DNA of 64,000 nt from Mycobacterium marseillense (GCF_010731675.1 NZ_AP022584.1:186001-250000); one strand, 5' to 3'; shown: positions 23,633 through 33,417, counted from the first letter of the stretch. Made by a program: numbers and translations. Notes: generated by a model not told the origin, from the letters alone.

Positions 23633-25275
23633 TAGCACCCCGCCTCGGCCGCGGCGCGATACCCGCGCACGGCCGCCGGTGCGAACACCGCGACCAGGAC
23701 GCCGGCCCACAGGCCCGCCTGCCACAGCGGCGAGAGCACCGGGCCGCCCTCCGCGAGCGCGCGCATCGCCTCGATCGTCGGTGATATGGGCGAAAAACGC
23801 ACCACCGGTTGCAGCCAGCCCGGAAACACCGCGGCGGGCGCAACACCGGTGTTGAGGAACAGCAGTAGCACGCACCCCGCACCCAGCCAGGTCACCATCG
23901 CTTTGCCGTCCGCGCGGGCGGCGATCGCGATGACCAACGTCGCCATCCCGGCCGAAATCGCCACGGGCAGCAGCACAAAGGCCAGCGCCGCGATCCAGCC
24001 GTAGCTGAATCGCAGACCCAGGGCGACCCCGAAGAGGGTGAGCACGACGGCGGACGCGGTGGTACGCGCGGCCTCGGCGACCAGCCGGCCCGCCACCGTG
24101 CTGGCCCGATGCACCGGCTGCACCCACAACCGCGTCAGCACGCCCGACTCCCGCTCCGCCGGCAAAGCCAAACCGGCGCCAAGTGTTCCGAACACGGCGC
24201 CCACCACCGCGCACATGGGGACCAGTCCGTACAGGCTGTCGTGTCCCGTGACAGCCAGAACGGCTTTGCCGATCAGCAATTTGTAGACGATGAGGAGAAA
24301 GGTCGGGAACAACAGCGCCTGCACCGCGACGATCGGATCGCGCCGCCAGCGGCGCAGGAGCCGCCCCGCCTCCGAAGCGCTGTGACTGACGAAAGACGTC
24401 AACGACGGTGCGTACGGAATCCCCTGCGCTGCATGAGTGGTCACCGAATCTCGCGGCTGCTCCGCAGACGCATCTTCCTGTCGGGCGTCCTGAAATGGAA
24501 TCAGGGCGGCTCGGGGCGCGCGGAATCGTCCTCCGTCGGCGCGTCGTTGCGTCCGCACCGCCAGGGCGCCGAAGAGTGCCAACAGCCCAAGGCACCACGC
24601 CGCTGCCACCACCAGTTCCCGCCCTGTCGCGTGACCCGCGGCGAGTCCGCGCAACGTGTCGGTGACCCGGGAGACCGGCTGGTGACGGACGAAGGGCCCC
24701 AGCCACACCGGAAACGATTCCGCGGGAGCGATACCCGTGGACAGAAGGACCAGGACCAGTTGGGGCAGCAACAGCAATTGGCTCGACGATTCGACGGAGC
24801 CGACCCGCGAGCCGAGGGCGTCGGCGCCGAGGCACACCGCCATCGCGAATGCCACGACGATGATCACGAACACGCCGGTGTCACCGGGTCCGCCGGTCAT
24901 CCGGAAGCCGAACGACCACCCGACCGCGAGAGCGGCGACGAGCGCGACGGCCGAGCGTATCAAGCAATAGAGCATCCGCGCGGCCAGCGGCACCGCCGCG
25001 GGGACCGGCAGAGTCCGAAGCCGAGACCCGAAGCCGGACAGACGGTCTCGTGCGGCGCGGTCGGCGGTGGTCATCGCCCCGAACAGCATCGCCTGCACGA
25101 TGACCACCGGAAGGACATATTGTGGGTAGGTCATCGAATCGGGATGGATCAGACTCCCCAACACCAAGGTGAACCCCAGGAAACACCCCACAGGTGCCAG
25201 CGCCGCAAACAGTAAGTCGGCATCGCGCCGGGAGCCTGACACTGTGCGCAAGGTAAGTGCCACCAGGGCACTCAT
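23632..25275 (-). CDS. ABC-2 type permease, two fused half-transporters
   Basis: A 547-residue exporter with two homologous ABC-2 membrane domains. The first half (about residues 1-255) and second half (about 295-547) each end in similar blocks: 'STGIAPAESFPVWLGPFVRHQPVSRVTDTLRGLA' region in the first and 'NTGVAPAAVFPGWLQPVVRFSPISPTIEAMRALA' region in the second. This is an internal duplication replacing the usual DrrB/DrrC pair of lipid exporters. No ATP-binding subunit gene is present in the window, so the ATPase must be elsewhere. It lies between two acyltransferase genes, and overlaps the downstream one by one base. Confidence 0.87.
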   Translation of the reverse strand: MSALVALTLRTVSGSRRDADLLFAALAPVGCFLGFTLVLGSLIHPDSMTYPQYVLPVVIVQAMLFGAMTTADRAARDRLSGFGSRLRTLPVPAAVPLAARMLYCLIRSAVALVAALAVGWSFGFRMTGGPGDTGVFVIIVVAFAMAVCLGADALGSRVGSVESSSQLLLLPQLVLVLLSTGIAPAESFPVWLGPFVRHQPVSRVTDTLRGLAAGHATGRELVVAAAWCLGLLALFGALAVRTQRRADGGRFRAPRAALIPFQDARQEDASAEQPRDSVTTHAAQGIPYAPSLTSFVSHSASEAGRLLRRWRRDPIVAVQALLFPTFLLIVYKLLIGKAVLAVTGHDSLYGLVPMCAVVGAVFGTLGAGLALPAERESGVLTRLWVQPVHRASTVAGRLVAEAARTTASAVVLTLFGVALGLRFSYGWIAALAFVLLPVAISAGMATLVIAIAARADGKAMVTWLGAGCVLLLFLNTGVAPAAVFPGWLQPVVRFSPISPTIEAMRALAEGGPVLSPLWQAGLWAGVLVAVFAPAAVRGYRAAAEAGC

Positions 25276-25308
25276 GCCGCGGCCTGCCGCGAGGGGGCTA
25301 AAACCTCA

Positions 25309-26700
25309 TCAGGCATCGTCGTCCAGCCCGGCGTCGGCCACGCGGGTGAACTCGGCGCGCATCGTCTCGACGTAGCGCAAGATCGACCTGCGGGCGACGT
25401 CGGTGCCCGGGTAGGCGACCACCACCTGCGTTTTGTCGTGCATGCGGTTGACCCACATGCACACCGTCTCCGACAGCCGATTATCTCCCCACACACCGGC
25501 GCGCAGGCCGTCGAAGTAGTCGCCGAACGGCAACTTGCGAATGTCGATGTAGGACAGCATCGGGACCGGGCGGTCCGGAACCTCGATGGGGCCCGACGAT
25601 CCATCCGGCGACTCCAGCAGGTGGTAGTACGGCACGGCGCCCAGGGCCGTGTTCGCGTCAAACGATGCCTGGGCGGCGCTGACGACCTCGTCGAACGAGG
25701 CATTGGCGGTCGGAATGGCCAACGGGACGAAACTCGCCAACCATCCCACCGCGGTGGCGTGGGCGGGATCCCGCCGGTTATCGAACGGCGTGAGACCGAA
25801 ATATGTTGCGGCTCCGGTCAACCGATGCTCGGCCAAGGCGGCGCAAGCGAACACGCCGCCGCTGAAACGCGCCCCGGCCGCACGGCATGCCGCTTCGAAC
25901 CGCCGGCCCTGGTCGTCGTCGATCAGGTCGAACACGTCGATGGCCCCCGGTGTATCCGCGGCCGCCTCGCCCAGTTCGAGCGGGAATTTCGGCAGCGACC
26001 CGTTGTTCGCCGCGAGAAAGGCTCGCCACGAACGGATCTCGGGCGACTCTTCGTTCAGACTCCTGGTGTACGCATGCTGATTCGCGCTGTATTCGCGATG
26101 GCTGGCGGCCGGCGCCAGCGGAATCTGTGCCTGCTGCAGCGCACTGAAGTACATCGTCTGGATATCGAGGAAGATCACCCCCGCCGACATACCGTCGGCG
26201 CGCAAATGGTCTACGGCGATATACATCGTGAACCGGTCGTCACCCTGGATGACGCCGAAGGTGAAGCAGTCCCATTGCAGCGGATCGGGCGTATCGAGAA
26301 GTAGCTTGCGGATCTGCGGTGGGCCCATTCTTCCGAGATCCGTGGGCGCCAAGGTGATGGCTTGCGGCTCGGCGATGACGTAGCGAAGGACCTCGTCGTC
26401 GTCGCCGAAGGCAAAACGGTCGTGGTAGGTGTCGTGTCGCCGCAAATGCATATTCACGGCGTGCGTCATCGCATCGATGTCGCAGACACCGCTGATTTCC
26501 CAGGCGCCAATGCACAACCGTGGGATATCGCGGCCCCGGCTGACCTGGCGCCGGTAGTACCGAAGATGCTGCGACTGCTGATAACTCACCGGCGCCGGAT
26601 GGTATTGCGCTTCGGCCGCGCGTCGATAGGTGGTCGCGGTGGGGTACCAGGATACGACGGTGCCCTCGGCCGTCCAGTCCTCAACCGTTCCCAGGAACAT
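25309..26700 (-). CDS. PapA-type acyltransferase
   Basis: A 463-residue polyketide-associated (PapA) acyltransferase. The catalytic motif is 'AVDHLRADGMSAGVIF' (H-x3-D-G). Other family blocks are 'LRRHDTYHDRFAF' and 'NNGSLPKFPLELG', and a C-terminal 'SETVCMWVNRMHDKTQVVVAYPG'. In M. tuberculosis, PapA1/PapA2 build sulfolipid and PapA3 builds polyacyltrehalose by moving acyl chains onto trehalose. The size and motif pattern fit this group, but there is no PKS or MmpL gene here. It is first in the minus-strand unit with the permease 33 bases downstream. GAAAGG lies upstream of the ATG. Confidence 0.87.
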   Translation of the reverse strand: MFLGTVEDWTAEGTVVSWYPTATTYRRAAEAQYHPAPVSYQQSQHLRYYRRQVSRGRDIPRLCIGAWEISGVCDIDAMTHAVNMHLRRHDTYHDRFAFGDDDEVLRYVIAEPQAITLAPTDLGRMGPPQIRKLLLDTPDPLQWDCFTFGVIQGDDRFTMYIAVDHLRADGMSAGVIFLDIQTMYFSALQQAQIPLAPAASHREYSANQHAYTRSLNEESPEIRSWRAFLAANNGSLPKFPLELGEAAADTPGAIDVFDLIDDDQGRRFEAACRAAGARFSGGVFACAALAEHRLTGAATYFGLTPFDNRRDPAHATAVGWLASFVPLAIPTANASFDEVVSAAQASFDANTALGAVPYYHLLESPDGSSGPIEVPDRPVPMLSYIDIRKLPFGDYFDGLRAGVWGDNRLSETVCMWVNRMHDKTQVVVAYPGTDVARRSILRYVETMRAEFTRVADAGLDDDA

Positions 26701-27636
26701 GCGCTACCTTTCGTCCGTCAGCTGGTGACGCCAGTTCGGATGACCTTAACGGCACCGGCCATGAGTTGCTGAACGAGTTGAGGGCTCGACGAGCCCCGCT
26801 ACGCGGGCCCGGCAATTGCCGCACCGACGGATGCGTCGACCAATGCGTGCGAGGGATTAAGTTCACAGTGATGTGGGTCGGTGACCCGCATGCTGTCAAG
26901 TGGCGCAAAGTAATGACTCGCCGGCGCACCTGCGGCGCAATCATGAATTCCCCTTTCGGGCCCGAGCAATTCCCCAGGAACTTCTGACAACTCGTCGCGT
27001 GCCCGTGTGAGGTCGTCGACGACGGGGGTCATTAAATCGCGTGCGTTAACACAGAACTGCTGCCCGAACAAGCATTTATCTCGGCGCGATGACCCAACCT
27101 GTCGATTCCCACCCACAGAGCGCTGTCTTGGCGAGGCCACCCGAGACGATGCTGGGCCTGCCGAAACGGCGCTTTGGTTACCATATCGTGATGTATGGCC
27201 GTATTGGAATAGTGTCAGCCGAACCTTTCCGGCACGGATGGTACGGGCAAACAAGATAGCCGTGCTCAAAAGTGCCGTGGCACTGGGTCGCACGCTCCCG
27301 CCGATACGAAGCCCCGCACGTGATTGGGCAGGATCCTCAACACTGTCAGCAAACTGCGCGTCAGTTTCGTCCAAATATTAGGCGGCGCTCAAGGGCCATT
27401 AACGCGTCGGTTTCCCTGGGGCATTCAACAGTTTCAATGAACCCAGCCTCGGCGAACCGGCAGACCGAACGCTTCGCACGTGGATTCGAAGGCGACCGCG
27501 AGGTTTTGGCAGCGCACTGACATTTGACAGTGTTGACTCCGGGTTACGCGCAGACAAACAGCCGGGGATCATCGAGGATGGTCTTCCGACACCCGTCGTT
27601 TCCCTCCCGCGAGAGTCCTACAGAAGGGGGCTGACG
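26701..27636. other. 936-base stretch without a convincing gene
   Basis: This divergent gap lies between the PapA-like gene and malic enzyme. Short open frames on both strands (up to about 190 codons at 26799-27374, minus) lack family similarity and a ribosome site. It is more AT-rich than its surroundings. It holds a strong pair of small hairpins at 26782-26806 (GGGCTCG/CGAGCCC and CCCGC/GCGGG) and a short inverted repeat, CACTG-N8-CAGTG, near 27515-27535 next to a TTGACA-like hexamer, which may be the malic enzyme promoter. It could hold a small RNA or a decayed gene. Confidence 0.45.
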
Positions 27637-29304
27637 ATGCCCGATGAGCCCCGGGGACCGGCCAGGCTGTTCGATGCCCTGACGACCAAGGGCACCGCCT
27701 TCACCGAGGACGAGCGCCGGCGCTTCGGTCTGTTGGGTCTGCTGCCGACGACGGTGAAGACGCTCGAACAGCAAGCCGAGCATTGCTGGCACGAATTCTC
27801 CACTCGCCGCGATGATCTGGACAAGCACATCTATCTTCGGGCGTTGCAGGACCGCAATGAGACTTTGTTCTACCGGGTTCTGCTCGACCACATCCCCGAG
27901 GCTTTGCCGATCGTCTACACGCCCACAGTGGGGGAGGCATGCCAGCGTTTCAGTGAGATCTACCGGCGGCCGCGGGGACTGTTCGTGTCCTACGCCGAGG
28001 GGGACTGCCTTGACGAGGTGCTGAACAACCGGCCCCAGCGTGAGGTCGACGTGATCGTGGTGACCGATGGACAGCGGATCCTCGGCCTGGGCGATCAGGG
28101 CATCGGCGGCATGGGCATCCCGATCGGAAAGTTGTCCCTCTACACGCTCATTGGTGGTATCGACCCCGCTCGCACCCTGCCGATCGTGCTCGATGTGGGA
28201 ACCGACAACAGCGAACTGCTCGATGACCCTCGGTATCTGGGATGGCGGCACCGACGTATCGACGACGACGATTACTACGCGTTCATCGATAAGTTCGTCG
28301 CCGCGGTGCGCAAGCAGCTGCCCGACGTGCTGCTGCAGTGGGAGGACTTCGCGACCGCACATGCGCTGCCGATCCTTGCCCGCTACCGCGACGAACTCCT
28401 CACCTTCAACGACGACATCCAGGGGACCGCCGCGGTCACGGTCGGAGCGCTGCACGGTGCCGCCAAGGTCGCGGGCCGCCCCCTGTCGCAGCAACAGGTC
28501 GTCATGCTCGGCGCCGGTTCGGCCGGCATCGGTGTGCTCGACATGATTCGGCGCCAGATGGTGAACGAGGGATTGTCCGAAGAGGCTGCCTCGGAGCGCA
28601 TCTGGGTCGTCGATGTGGACGGGCTGCTCACCGATGATCGCACCGACCTCTCCGCCGCGCAGCGTAGGTTCGCCCAGCCGGCCAGCCGGGTGGCGGGCTG
28701 GGGTGTGTCCGGGCGCGCCCGGCTCGCCGACGTGGTCCACCATGTCGATGTCGGTGTGCTGGTCGGCCTGTCCACCGCCGCGGGCGCATTCACCGAAGCC
28801 ATCGTGCGTGAACTCGCGGGCAAGACCGACCGACCGATCATCTTTCCGTTGTCCAACCCGACGAGCCGGGCCGAGGCGCATCCGGCGGAGTTGGACCAGT
28901 GGACCGACGGACGTGCCCTGATCGCCACCGGATCGCCATTCGCGCCGCTGCACCGGGGCGGGGTGGAACGCCCTGTTGCCCAATGCAATAACGTCTACAT
29001 CTTCCCGGCGATGGGCCTGGCCTTGACCGCGGCCCAGGCGACCCGAGTCACCGACGAGATGATGCGCGTCGCCGCGGAGACCCTGGGTGAGGCGTCGCCC
29101 GCCCTGGCGGACCCCGACCAACCGTTACTGCCCGCATGGTCGGATGTGCCCGAGGTCGCCGTACGCATCGCTCACGCCGTCGCCGTGCAGGCGGTGGCCG
29201 ACGGTGTCGCCCCGATGCGCAGCGGTGCGGAGATCTCCGACCGCATCGCCGAGGTGCGCTGGCGCCCGGAATATCCCACCGCGGCGAACACCGGCCGTCA
29301 GTAG
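27637..29304 (+). CDS. mez: Malic enzyme (NAD-type)
   Basis: A 555-residue malic enzyme, which decarboxylates malate to pyruvate while reducing NAD(P). Visible blocks are 'VYTPTVGEACQRFSEIYRRPRGLF' (active-site Tyr region), 'GIPIGKLSLYTLIGGI', 'LLQWEDFATAHALPILARYRDELLTFNDDIQGTAAVT' (metal and substrate residues) and the dinucleotide fold 'VVMLGAGSAGIGVLDM'. The length fits the large bacterial/eukaryotic type, and Mez (Rv2332) of M. tuberculosis is the likely counterpart. AAGGGGG precedes the ATG. It is convergent with the flavoprotein gene and overlaps it by 7 bases. Regulation is not evident. Confidence 0.93.
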   Translation: MPDEPRGPARLFDALTTKGTAFTEDERRRFGLLGLLPTTVKTLEQQAEHCWHEFSTRRDDLDKHIYLRALQDRNETLFYRVLLDHIPEALPIVYTPTVGEACQRFSEIYRRPRGLFVSYAEGDCLDEVLNNRPQREVDVIVVTDGQRILGLGDQGIGGMGIPIGKLSLYTLIGGIDPARTLPIVLDVGTDNSELLDDPRYLGWRHRRIDDDDYYAFIDKFVAAVRKQLPDVLLQWEDFATAHALPILARYRDELLTFNDDIQGTAAVTVGALHGAAKVAGRPLSQQQVVMLGAGSAGIGVLDMIRRQMVNEGLSEEAASERIWVVDVDGLLTDDRTDLSAAQRRFAQPASRVAGWGVSGRARLADVVHHVDVGVLVGLSTAAGAFTEAIVRELAGKTDRPIIFPLSNPTSRAEAHPAELDQWTDGRALIATGSPFAPLHRGGVERPVAQCNNVYIFPAMGLALTAAQATRVTDEMMRVAAETLGEASPALADPDQPLLPAWSDVPEVAVRIAHAVAVQAVADGVAPMRSGAEISDRIAEVRWRPEYPTAANTGRQ

Positions 29305-30939
29305 ACGTCGCGCACGTACCGGTGGTTCTTGATCAACTCGTTGACATACGCGTGAGCGGCCTCGGCCTCCATCCCGCCGGCGCGGGCAACCAGGGCGCGC
29401 AACGTCTCGTCGACGTCCTTGGCCATGCGCTCGGCGTCGCCGCACACGTACAGGTGCGCGCCCTCTTCGAGCCAGTCGAAGATTTCCGCGGCGTTCTCCC
29501 ACATGCGGTGTTGCACATATTGTTTCATGGCGGCACTGTTTCCGTCGCGGGAGAACGCCAGGTCGAGTCGCGTGAGCACGCCCGTCTCGCGGAAACTCTG
29601 CAGTTCGTCCGCGTAGAGGAAATCGACGGCCCGGCTCCGCGCACCGAAGAACAGCCACGCCCGGCTCGGCGCTCGGGTCACCTCGCGTTCCTGCAAAAAG
29701 CCACGGAACGGTGCGATGCCGGTCCCCGGACCGACCATGATGATCGGGACGTCAGCGCCCGGCAGGCGAAACGAGTGATTCGGTCGCAGGTGCACGCGTG
29801 CCGTCGCGGCGCGGTCGGCCAGGAAGGTCGAGGCCACTCCGCCATACCGGCGATTGCGGGCGGTGTAACGCACCGTCGCCACCGTCAAGTGCACCCGATC
29901 GGGGTTGACCAGCGGGCTCGACGCGATCGAATAGTCGCGGAATTGCAAGGGGCGCAAGGTGTCCACAAGTTCGTCGACCCCCAGTCCGCCCAGCCTGATC
30001 AGGTCGAGCACGTCCCTGCCGTACAACCACGACCCGGGCTTCAGGGGGGGCATCGGCGGCGAGGCCACTGAGGGCGGCGACCGCGTCGGCGTCCCTTGCG
30101 CGCGATGCCACGAGCGCCTGCAGCGCCCGCGACGGTGCCCGAATATCGAGGTGCTGGGCCAGCAGGACGCCGAGCGGCTCGTCGTAGCCGGCCACGGCGT
30201 GGTCGGGGCCCACCCCGAGTTCGCTGAGCACTTCGTCGACCACGGCGGGATCGTTGGTGACGTGCACAGCGATTGAATCGCCCGCGCTGTAGGCGATTCC
30301 GGCGCCGGTGAGGTCCAACTCGTAGTGACGAACCTCCTTCTCCGACCCCGCCGCGCTGAGCAGCCGGTTCACGACTATTGGCGCGTCAACAGGCTGGTGG
30401 CGCTCCCGGAGCGGTGGGGAAGGATCGGCCAGCGTCTCCTTGGCGATTGTCACGACCCGCGGGCCCGTGGGAGCGTGGTCGGCGGCCAGCAGCTTGACCA
30501 GGTCGGTCGTCCACGCCGCCGCGAGTTGCGTGTAGGCGCCGTCGACATCGACCCGCGTGGTCAGCCTGTCCGCTCCCAATGCTTCCAGGCGTTCGTCGAG
30601 GAGCCGGCCCGCGTTGCAGAAGAGTTCGTAACTGCTGTCGCCGAGGGCGAGCACGGCGAACTTCAAATGGTCGAGCCGGTCGGCGTTTTCAGCGCTGATC
30701 GCCTCCCAGAACAACGCGGCGCTGTCGGGGAACTCGCCTTCGCCGAACGTCGAGACGACCACGATGAAATGGCTCGCCGATTGCAGGTCGGTGATTTCGA
30801 CCTGGTTGAGCTCAACGGCTTCCGATTCGATGCCGAGGGCCTCCTGGACGGCCTCGGCGAATGACATTGCCGCGTCTTCGGCGTTACCCATGTCGGTGCC
30901 GTAACCCACGATCAGTGCGAACTTCGGTTGGGCGGTCAT
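29298..30939 (-). pseudogene. CysJ-type diflavin reductase, interrupted by a frameshift in a C7 run
   Basis: Two overlapping frames together encode one diflavin reductase of about 545 residues. The first part (from ATG 30939, GAGGAAG upstream) has a flavodoxin domain ('STFGEGEFPDSAALFWEAI', 'LALGDSSYELFCNAG') and an FAD-binding connection. The second part carries 'RDYSIASSP' (FAD), 'GPGTGIAPFRGFLQER' (NADPH) and the typical end 'YVRDVY'. The break is at a run of seven C on the coding strand (plus positions 30044-30050). Removing one C restores a continuous frame ('LAADAPLKPGSWLYGRDVL'). It may be a sequencing error, a true null allele, or a slippage switch. An IdeR-like box at 31001-31019 suggests iron regulation. 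Confidence 0.85.
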
Positions 30940-31000
30940 GGTCGCTTCCTCTGTCTGCGCGAACCTGCGGTCGGGCGCTGGCCGTTGCCCGGACATCGCA

Positions 31001-31019
31001 TTAGGGTAGCCTACCCTAA
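31001..31019. promoter_or_regulatory. IdeR/DtxR-type iron box
   Basis: TTAGGGTAGCCTACCCTAA is a 19-base palindrome with perfect 9-base arms. By hand it matches the IdeR consensus (TWAGGTWAGSCTWACCTWA, from memory) at 17 of 19 positions. It sits between the flavoprotein start (30939) and the start at 31043, so it may repress both when iron is plentiful. Confidence 0.8.
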
Positions 31020-31042
31020 TCAGATACGGGGAGGTTGTCCAT

Positions 31043-31834
31043 ATGCGCGCCGCGATTCACCATCCGCTGATATCGGGGATGGACATCCGCCGGGAGTTGC
31101 CGGTGCATGACTCCAGCCGTCGCCTGCGCGGACTCTTTCCCGCGTGCCCCTTGGTGTATGGCATCGCCGTGCTCGACGATGTCGTGCGACATCGCTGGTG
31201 GCCGCTCGATTCCCGCCGGACCGACACCCTGCTGCGGGCGATGTTCGACGATGCCGCGGACAACATCGGTCACCATGCCGCCGCGCGGCAACTGGCGGCC
31301 AGCCTGGTCCACGAGATCATCGGGCGGATGCTGCCCTTGGTGTTGCTGGAAGGAAGGGCCTGGGACGTGGGCCTGGAGAATCTTTGGCTGCACCGGGATC
31401 GGGATGGTGCGATCGATTGGGCCGCCGTGGTGGACCCCACGTTGCGGGTGTTGCCCGACGATCCCTGCGTGGCCTCGTCCGGCGGCGCTGCCGCGGGATG
31501 GCGGCCGCGCCAGGAGGGGGTGCTTACCCTGCCGAATGAAGCGGCGCTGGCGATTTGGGTGGCGCATCGCTCCCACCGAAGTCTGACGCGGCTGTTCGAG
31601 TCCGTGTATGTAGTCAGCGGCGGCGTGCTGGCGATCACGGCGATGTGGCACATCGTGGGGTCGGCGATCATCGGGATCGCCGCCCAGATTCCGCGCCCGC
31701 CATCCGCGGACGACCACGTGATCATCCGCCGAAGCCAAGCCATTCTCGACGCAATGGTCGGATTCGGCCTACCGGTACGCCGATCACGCTGCACGGCAGT
31801 ACCTTTGCTCGCCGCGCACGTCGGCTCGAGTTGA
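31043..31834 (+). CDS. Uncharacterised protein, possible FhuF-like ferric reductase
   Basis: A 263-residue soluble protein. The start has GGGGAGG 8 bases upstream and lies 24 bases after the iron box. The N-terminal two thirds ('ASLVHEIIGRMLPLVLLEGRAWDVGLENLWLHRDRDGAIDW') loosely recall FhuF/IucA-C-type siderophore reductases. The Cys-rich C-terminal end that binds 2Fe-2S in FhuF is absent here; only single Cys residues remain ('RRSRCTAVP'). The gene is divergent from the flavoprotein, and both could act in iron release from siderophores. I cannot name the family with confidence; the iron-regulated position is the strongest clue. Confidence 0.68.
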   Translation: MRAAIHHPLISGMDIRRELPVHDSSRRLRGLFPACPLVYGIAVLDDVVRHRWWPLDSRRTDTLLRAMFDDAADNIGHHAAARQLAASLVHEIIGRMLPLVLLEGRAWDVGLENLWLHRDRDGAIDWAAVVDPTLRVLPDDPCVASSGGAAAGWRPRQEGVLTLPNEAALAIWVAHRSHRSLTRLFESVYVVSGGVLAITAMWHIVGSAIIGIAAQIPRPPSADDHVIIRRSQAILDAMVGFGLPVRRSRCTAVPLLAAHVGSS

Positions 31835-32094
31835 TCGATACAGTCCCGACCCGGAACATCGCGGCGGTGTGAACATGAACACTATCGAGCGGTCCGTCGG
31901 TAGGACAGGACAGTGCCGTGCGACGCGCGTGGAAATGCCAGCGCAGCAGCATGATTGGCAGAGCCCGGTCAGCGGTACGCGGGGCCTGTGCGCTCTCGTT
32001 CATGCAGGATTAAGAATCGGGATCACGTGGTATGAGGAGGAGCGTGTCCCGGGGGCGGTCGGACGGACGCCCCCACGATCCCAAGGGAAGGTGA

Positions 32095-33417
32095 ATGGAT
32101 TTCGCGGTATTGCCGCCGGAGGTCAACTCCGGGCGCATGTACGCGGGCCCCGGTTCGGGATCGATGCTGGCGGCGGCAACGGCGTGGGAGGAGCTGGCCA
32201 ACCAGCTACACGCCACGGCGGCCAGCATCGAATCGGTGATCTCGGGGCTGACCAGTGAGCCATGGCAGGGACCGACGGCCGCGACGGCGGCCGCGGCGGC
32301 CGCGCCGCAAATGGCATGGCTGAACGCCACCGCCGAGCGGGCCACGCAGGCCGGCGCCCAAGCCAAAGCGGCTGCGGCGGCCTACGAATCGGCCCACGCG
32401 ATGACCGTGCCCCCACCAGAGATCGCGGCGAACCGTTCCCAGCTGACGTCCCTGGTCGCCACCAACTATCTGGGCCAGAACATGCCGGCGATCGCGGCCA
32501 CCGAAGTCGCCTACGGCGAAATGTGGGCCCAAGATGTCGCCGCGATGTATGGCTATGCCGGTGCCTCGCGAGCCGCCTCGCAGGTCACACCCTTCACCCC
32601 GCCGGAGCAGACGACCAATCAAGGCGGACTCACCGCGCAAAGCGCCGCCGTCGCCCAGGCCGCCGGCACCTCGGCCGGACAGGCGCAATCGGGATTGCCT
32701 ACCAGCAGCGCGATGTCGGCGGTGCCGAACGCGCTACAGAGCCTGACGTCGTCGTCCGCGGGCCTCAGCGACTTTTCGAGCTTCGCGAACCCCTACAACC
32801 TGGTCTCGCTCGGGTCCGGGTTTTTGGGGGACGGCGTCGGTCTGATCGGTGTATCGGGTGCCGCGGGCTTCATTTCGGAGGCCGAACACGAACTTGCCGA
32901 ATCTGGTGCCGGCTCGAAGACGGTCGCGGCGCCGGACAAGGTGGGAACTCCGGGGGCGCCGCGTCCACCGGGAGCGGCGACGACGGTGTCGGCGGGACTG
33001 GGCCGCGCGTCATCTCTGGGCGGCTTGTCGGTGCCGCAGGGCTGGTCCACGGCCGCCCCGGAAATACGCCTCACCGGGCTCGAGGCACCCAGCGCCACTC
33101 CCGCGAGTCGCCCCGGTCCTGGACTGCTCGGGCAGATGCCCCTGCTGGGCGGTGCGCCGCTGATGACGATGTCCGGGGGTGCAGATTCCAGGGACCGCCG
33201 CTCGGCAGACGAAGGCCAAGCTGGTGATCGGCGGGCGGTTGCCGCCGCGATCGCGCCGGGGCGCGGAGCGCTGAGGCGCGAGGTGTCCACCGGTGCCGCT
33301 ACCGAGCTGCGTGAAATCACCGACGTGCTGGGCAAACTCGCCGACCTGCGGGCCAGCGGAGCGTTGACGGACACCGAGTTCACCGAACAGAAGCAACGCC
33401 TTCTCGGCACGCGTTAG
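32095..33417 (+). CDS. PPE-SVP family protein with C-terminal SHOCT domain
   Basis: A 440-residue PPE protein. The PPE domain (about residues 1-175) starts '[20 protein letters not shown]', with 'PWQGP' as the W-x-G turn. The SVP block is '[14 protein letters not shown]' near residue 315. The last 40 residues ('[20 protein letters not shown]', then '[16 protein letters not shown]') match the SHOCT (short C-terminal) motif, normally found at the end of unrelated membrane or soluble proteins where it mediates oligomerisation. A SHOCT tail on a PPE protein is unusual. GGGAAGG precedes ATG 32095. No PE gene is adjacent. It shares the N-terminal domain type of the PPE at 18750-20141. Confidence 0.92.
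   Translation: MDFAVLPPEVNSGRMYAGPGSGSMLAAATAWEELANQLHATAASIESVISGLTSEPWQGPTAATAAAAAAPQMAWLNATAERATQAGAQAKAAAAAYESAHAMTVPPPEIAANRSQLTSLVATNYLGQNMPAIAATEVAYGEMWAQDVAAMYGYAGASRAASQVTPFTPPEQTTNQGGLTAQSAAVAQAAGTSAGQAQSGLPTSSAMSAVPNALQSLTSSSAGLSDFSSFANPYNLVSLGSGFLGDGVGLIGVSGAAGFISEAEHELAESGAGSKTVAAPDKVGTPGAPRPPGAATTVSAGLGRASSLGGLSVPQGWSTAAPEIRLTGLEAPSATPASRPGPGLLGQMPLLGGAPLMTMSGGADSRDRRSADEGQAGDRRAVAAAIAPGRGALRREVSTGAATELREITDVLGKLADLRASGALTDTEFTEQKQRLLGTR

Noticed and set aside
26799..27374. Minus-strand frame of 191 codons in the gene-poor gap
   Set aside because: No domain, no signal peptide, no ribosome site, and irregular codon pattern; kept only as part of the gap description.
27544..29121. 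Long open frame on the minus strand opposite malic enzyme (525 codons)
   Set aside because: It lies fully over a conserved enzyme gene and has no recognisable motif; typical of high-GC antisense frames.
32032..32094. A 20-codon frame ending in a TGA directly before the PPE start
   Set aside because: No ribosome site; basic random composition; more likely chance than a leader peptide.
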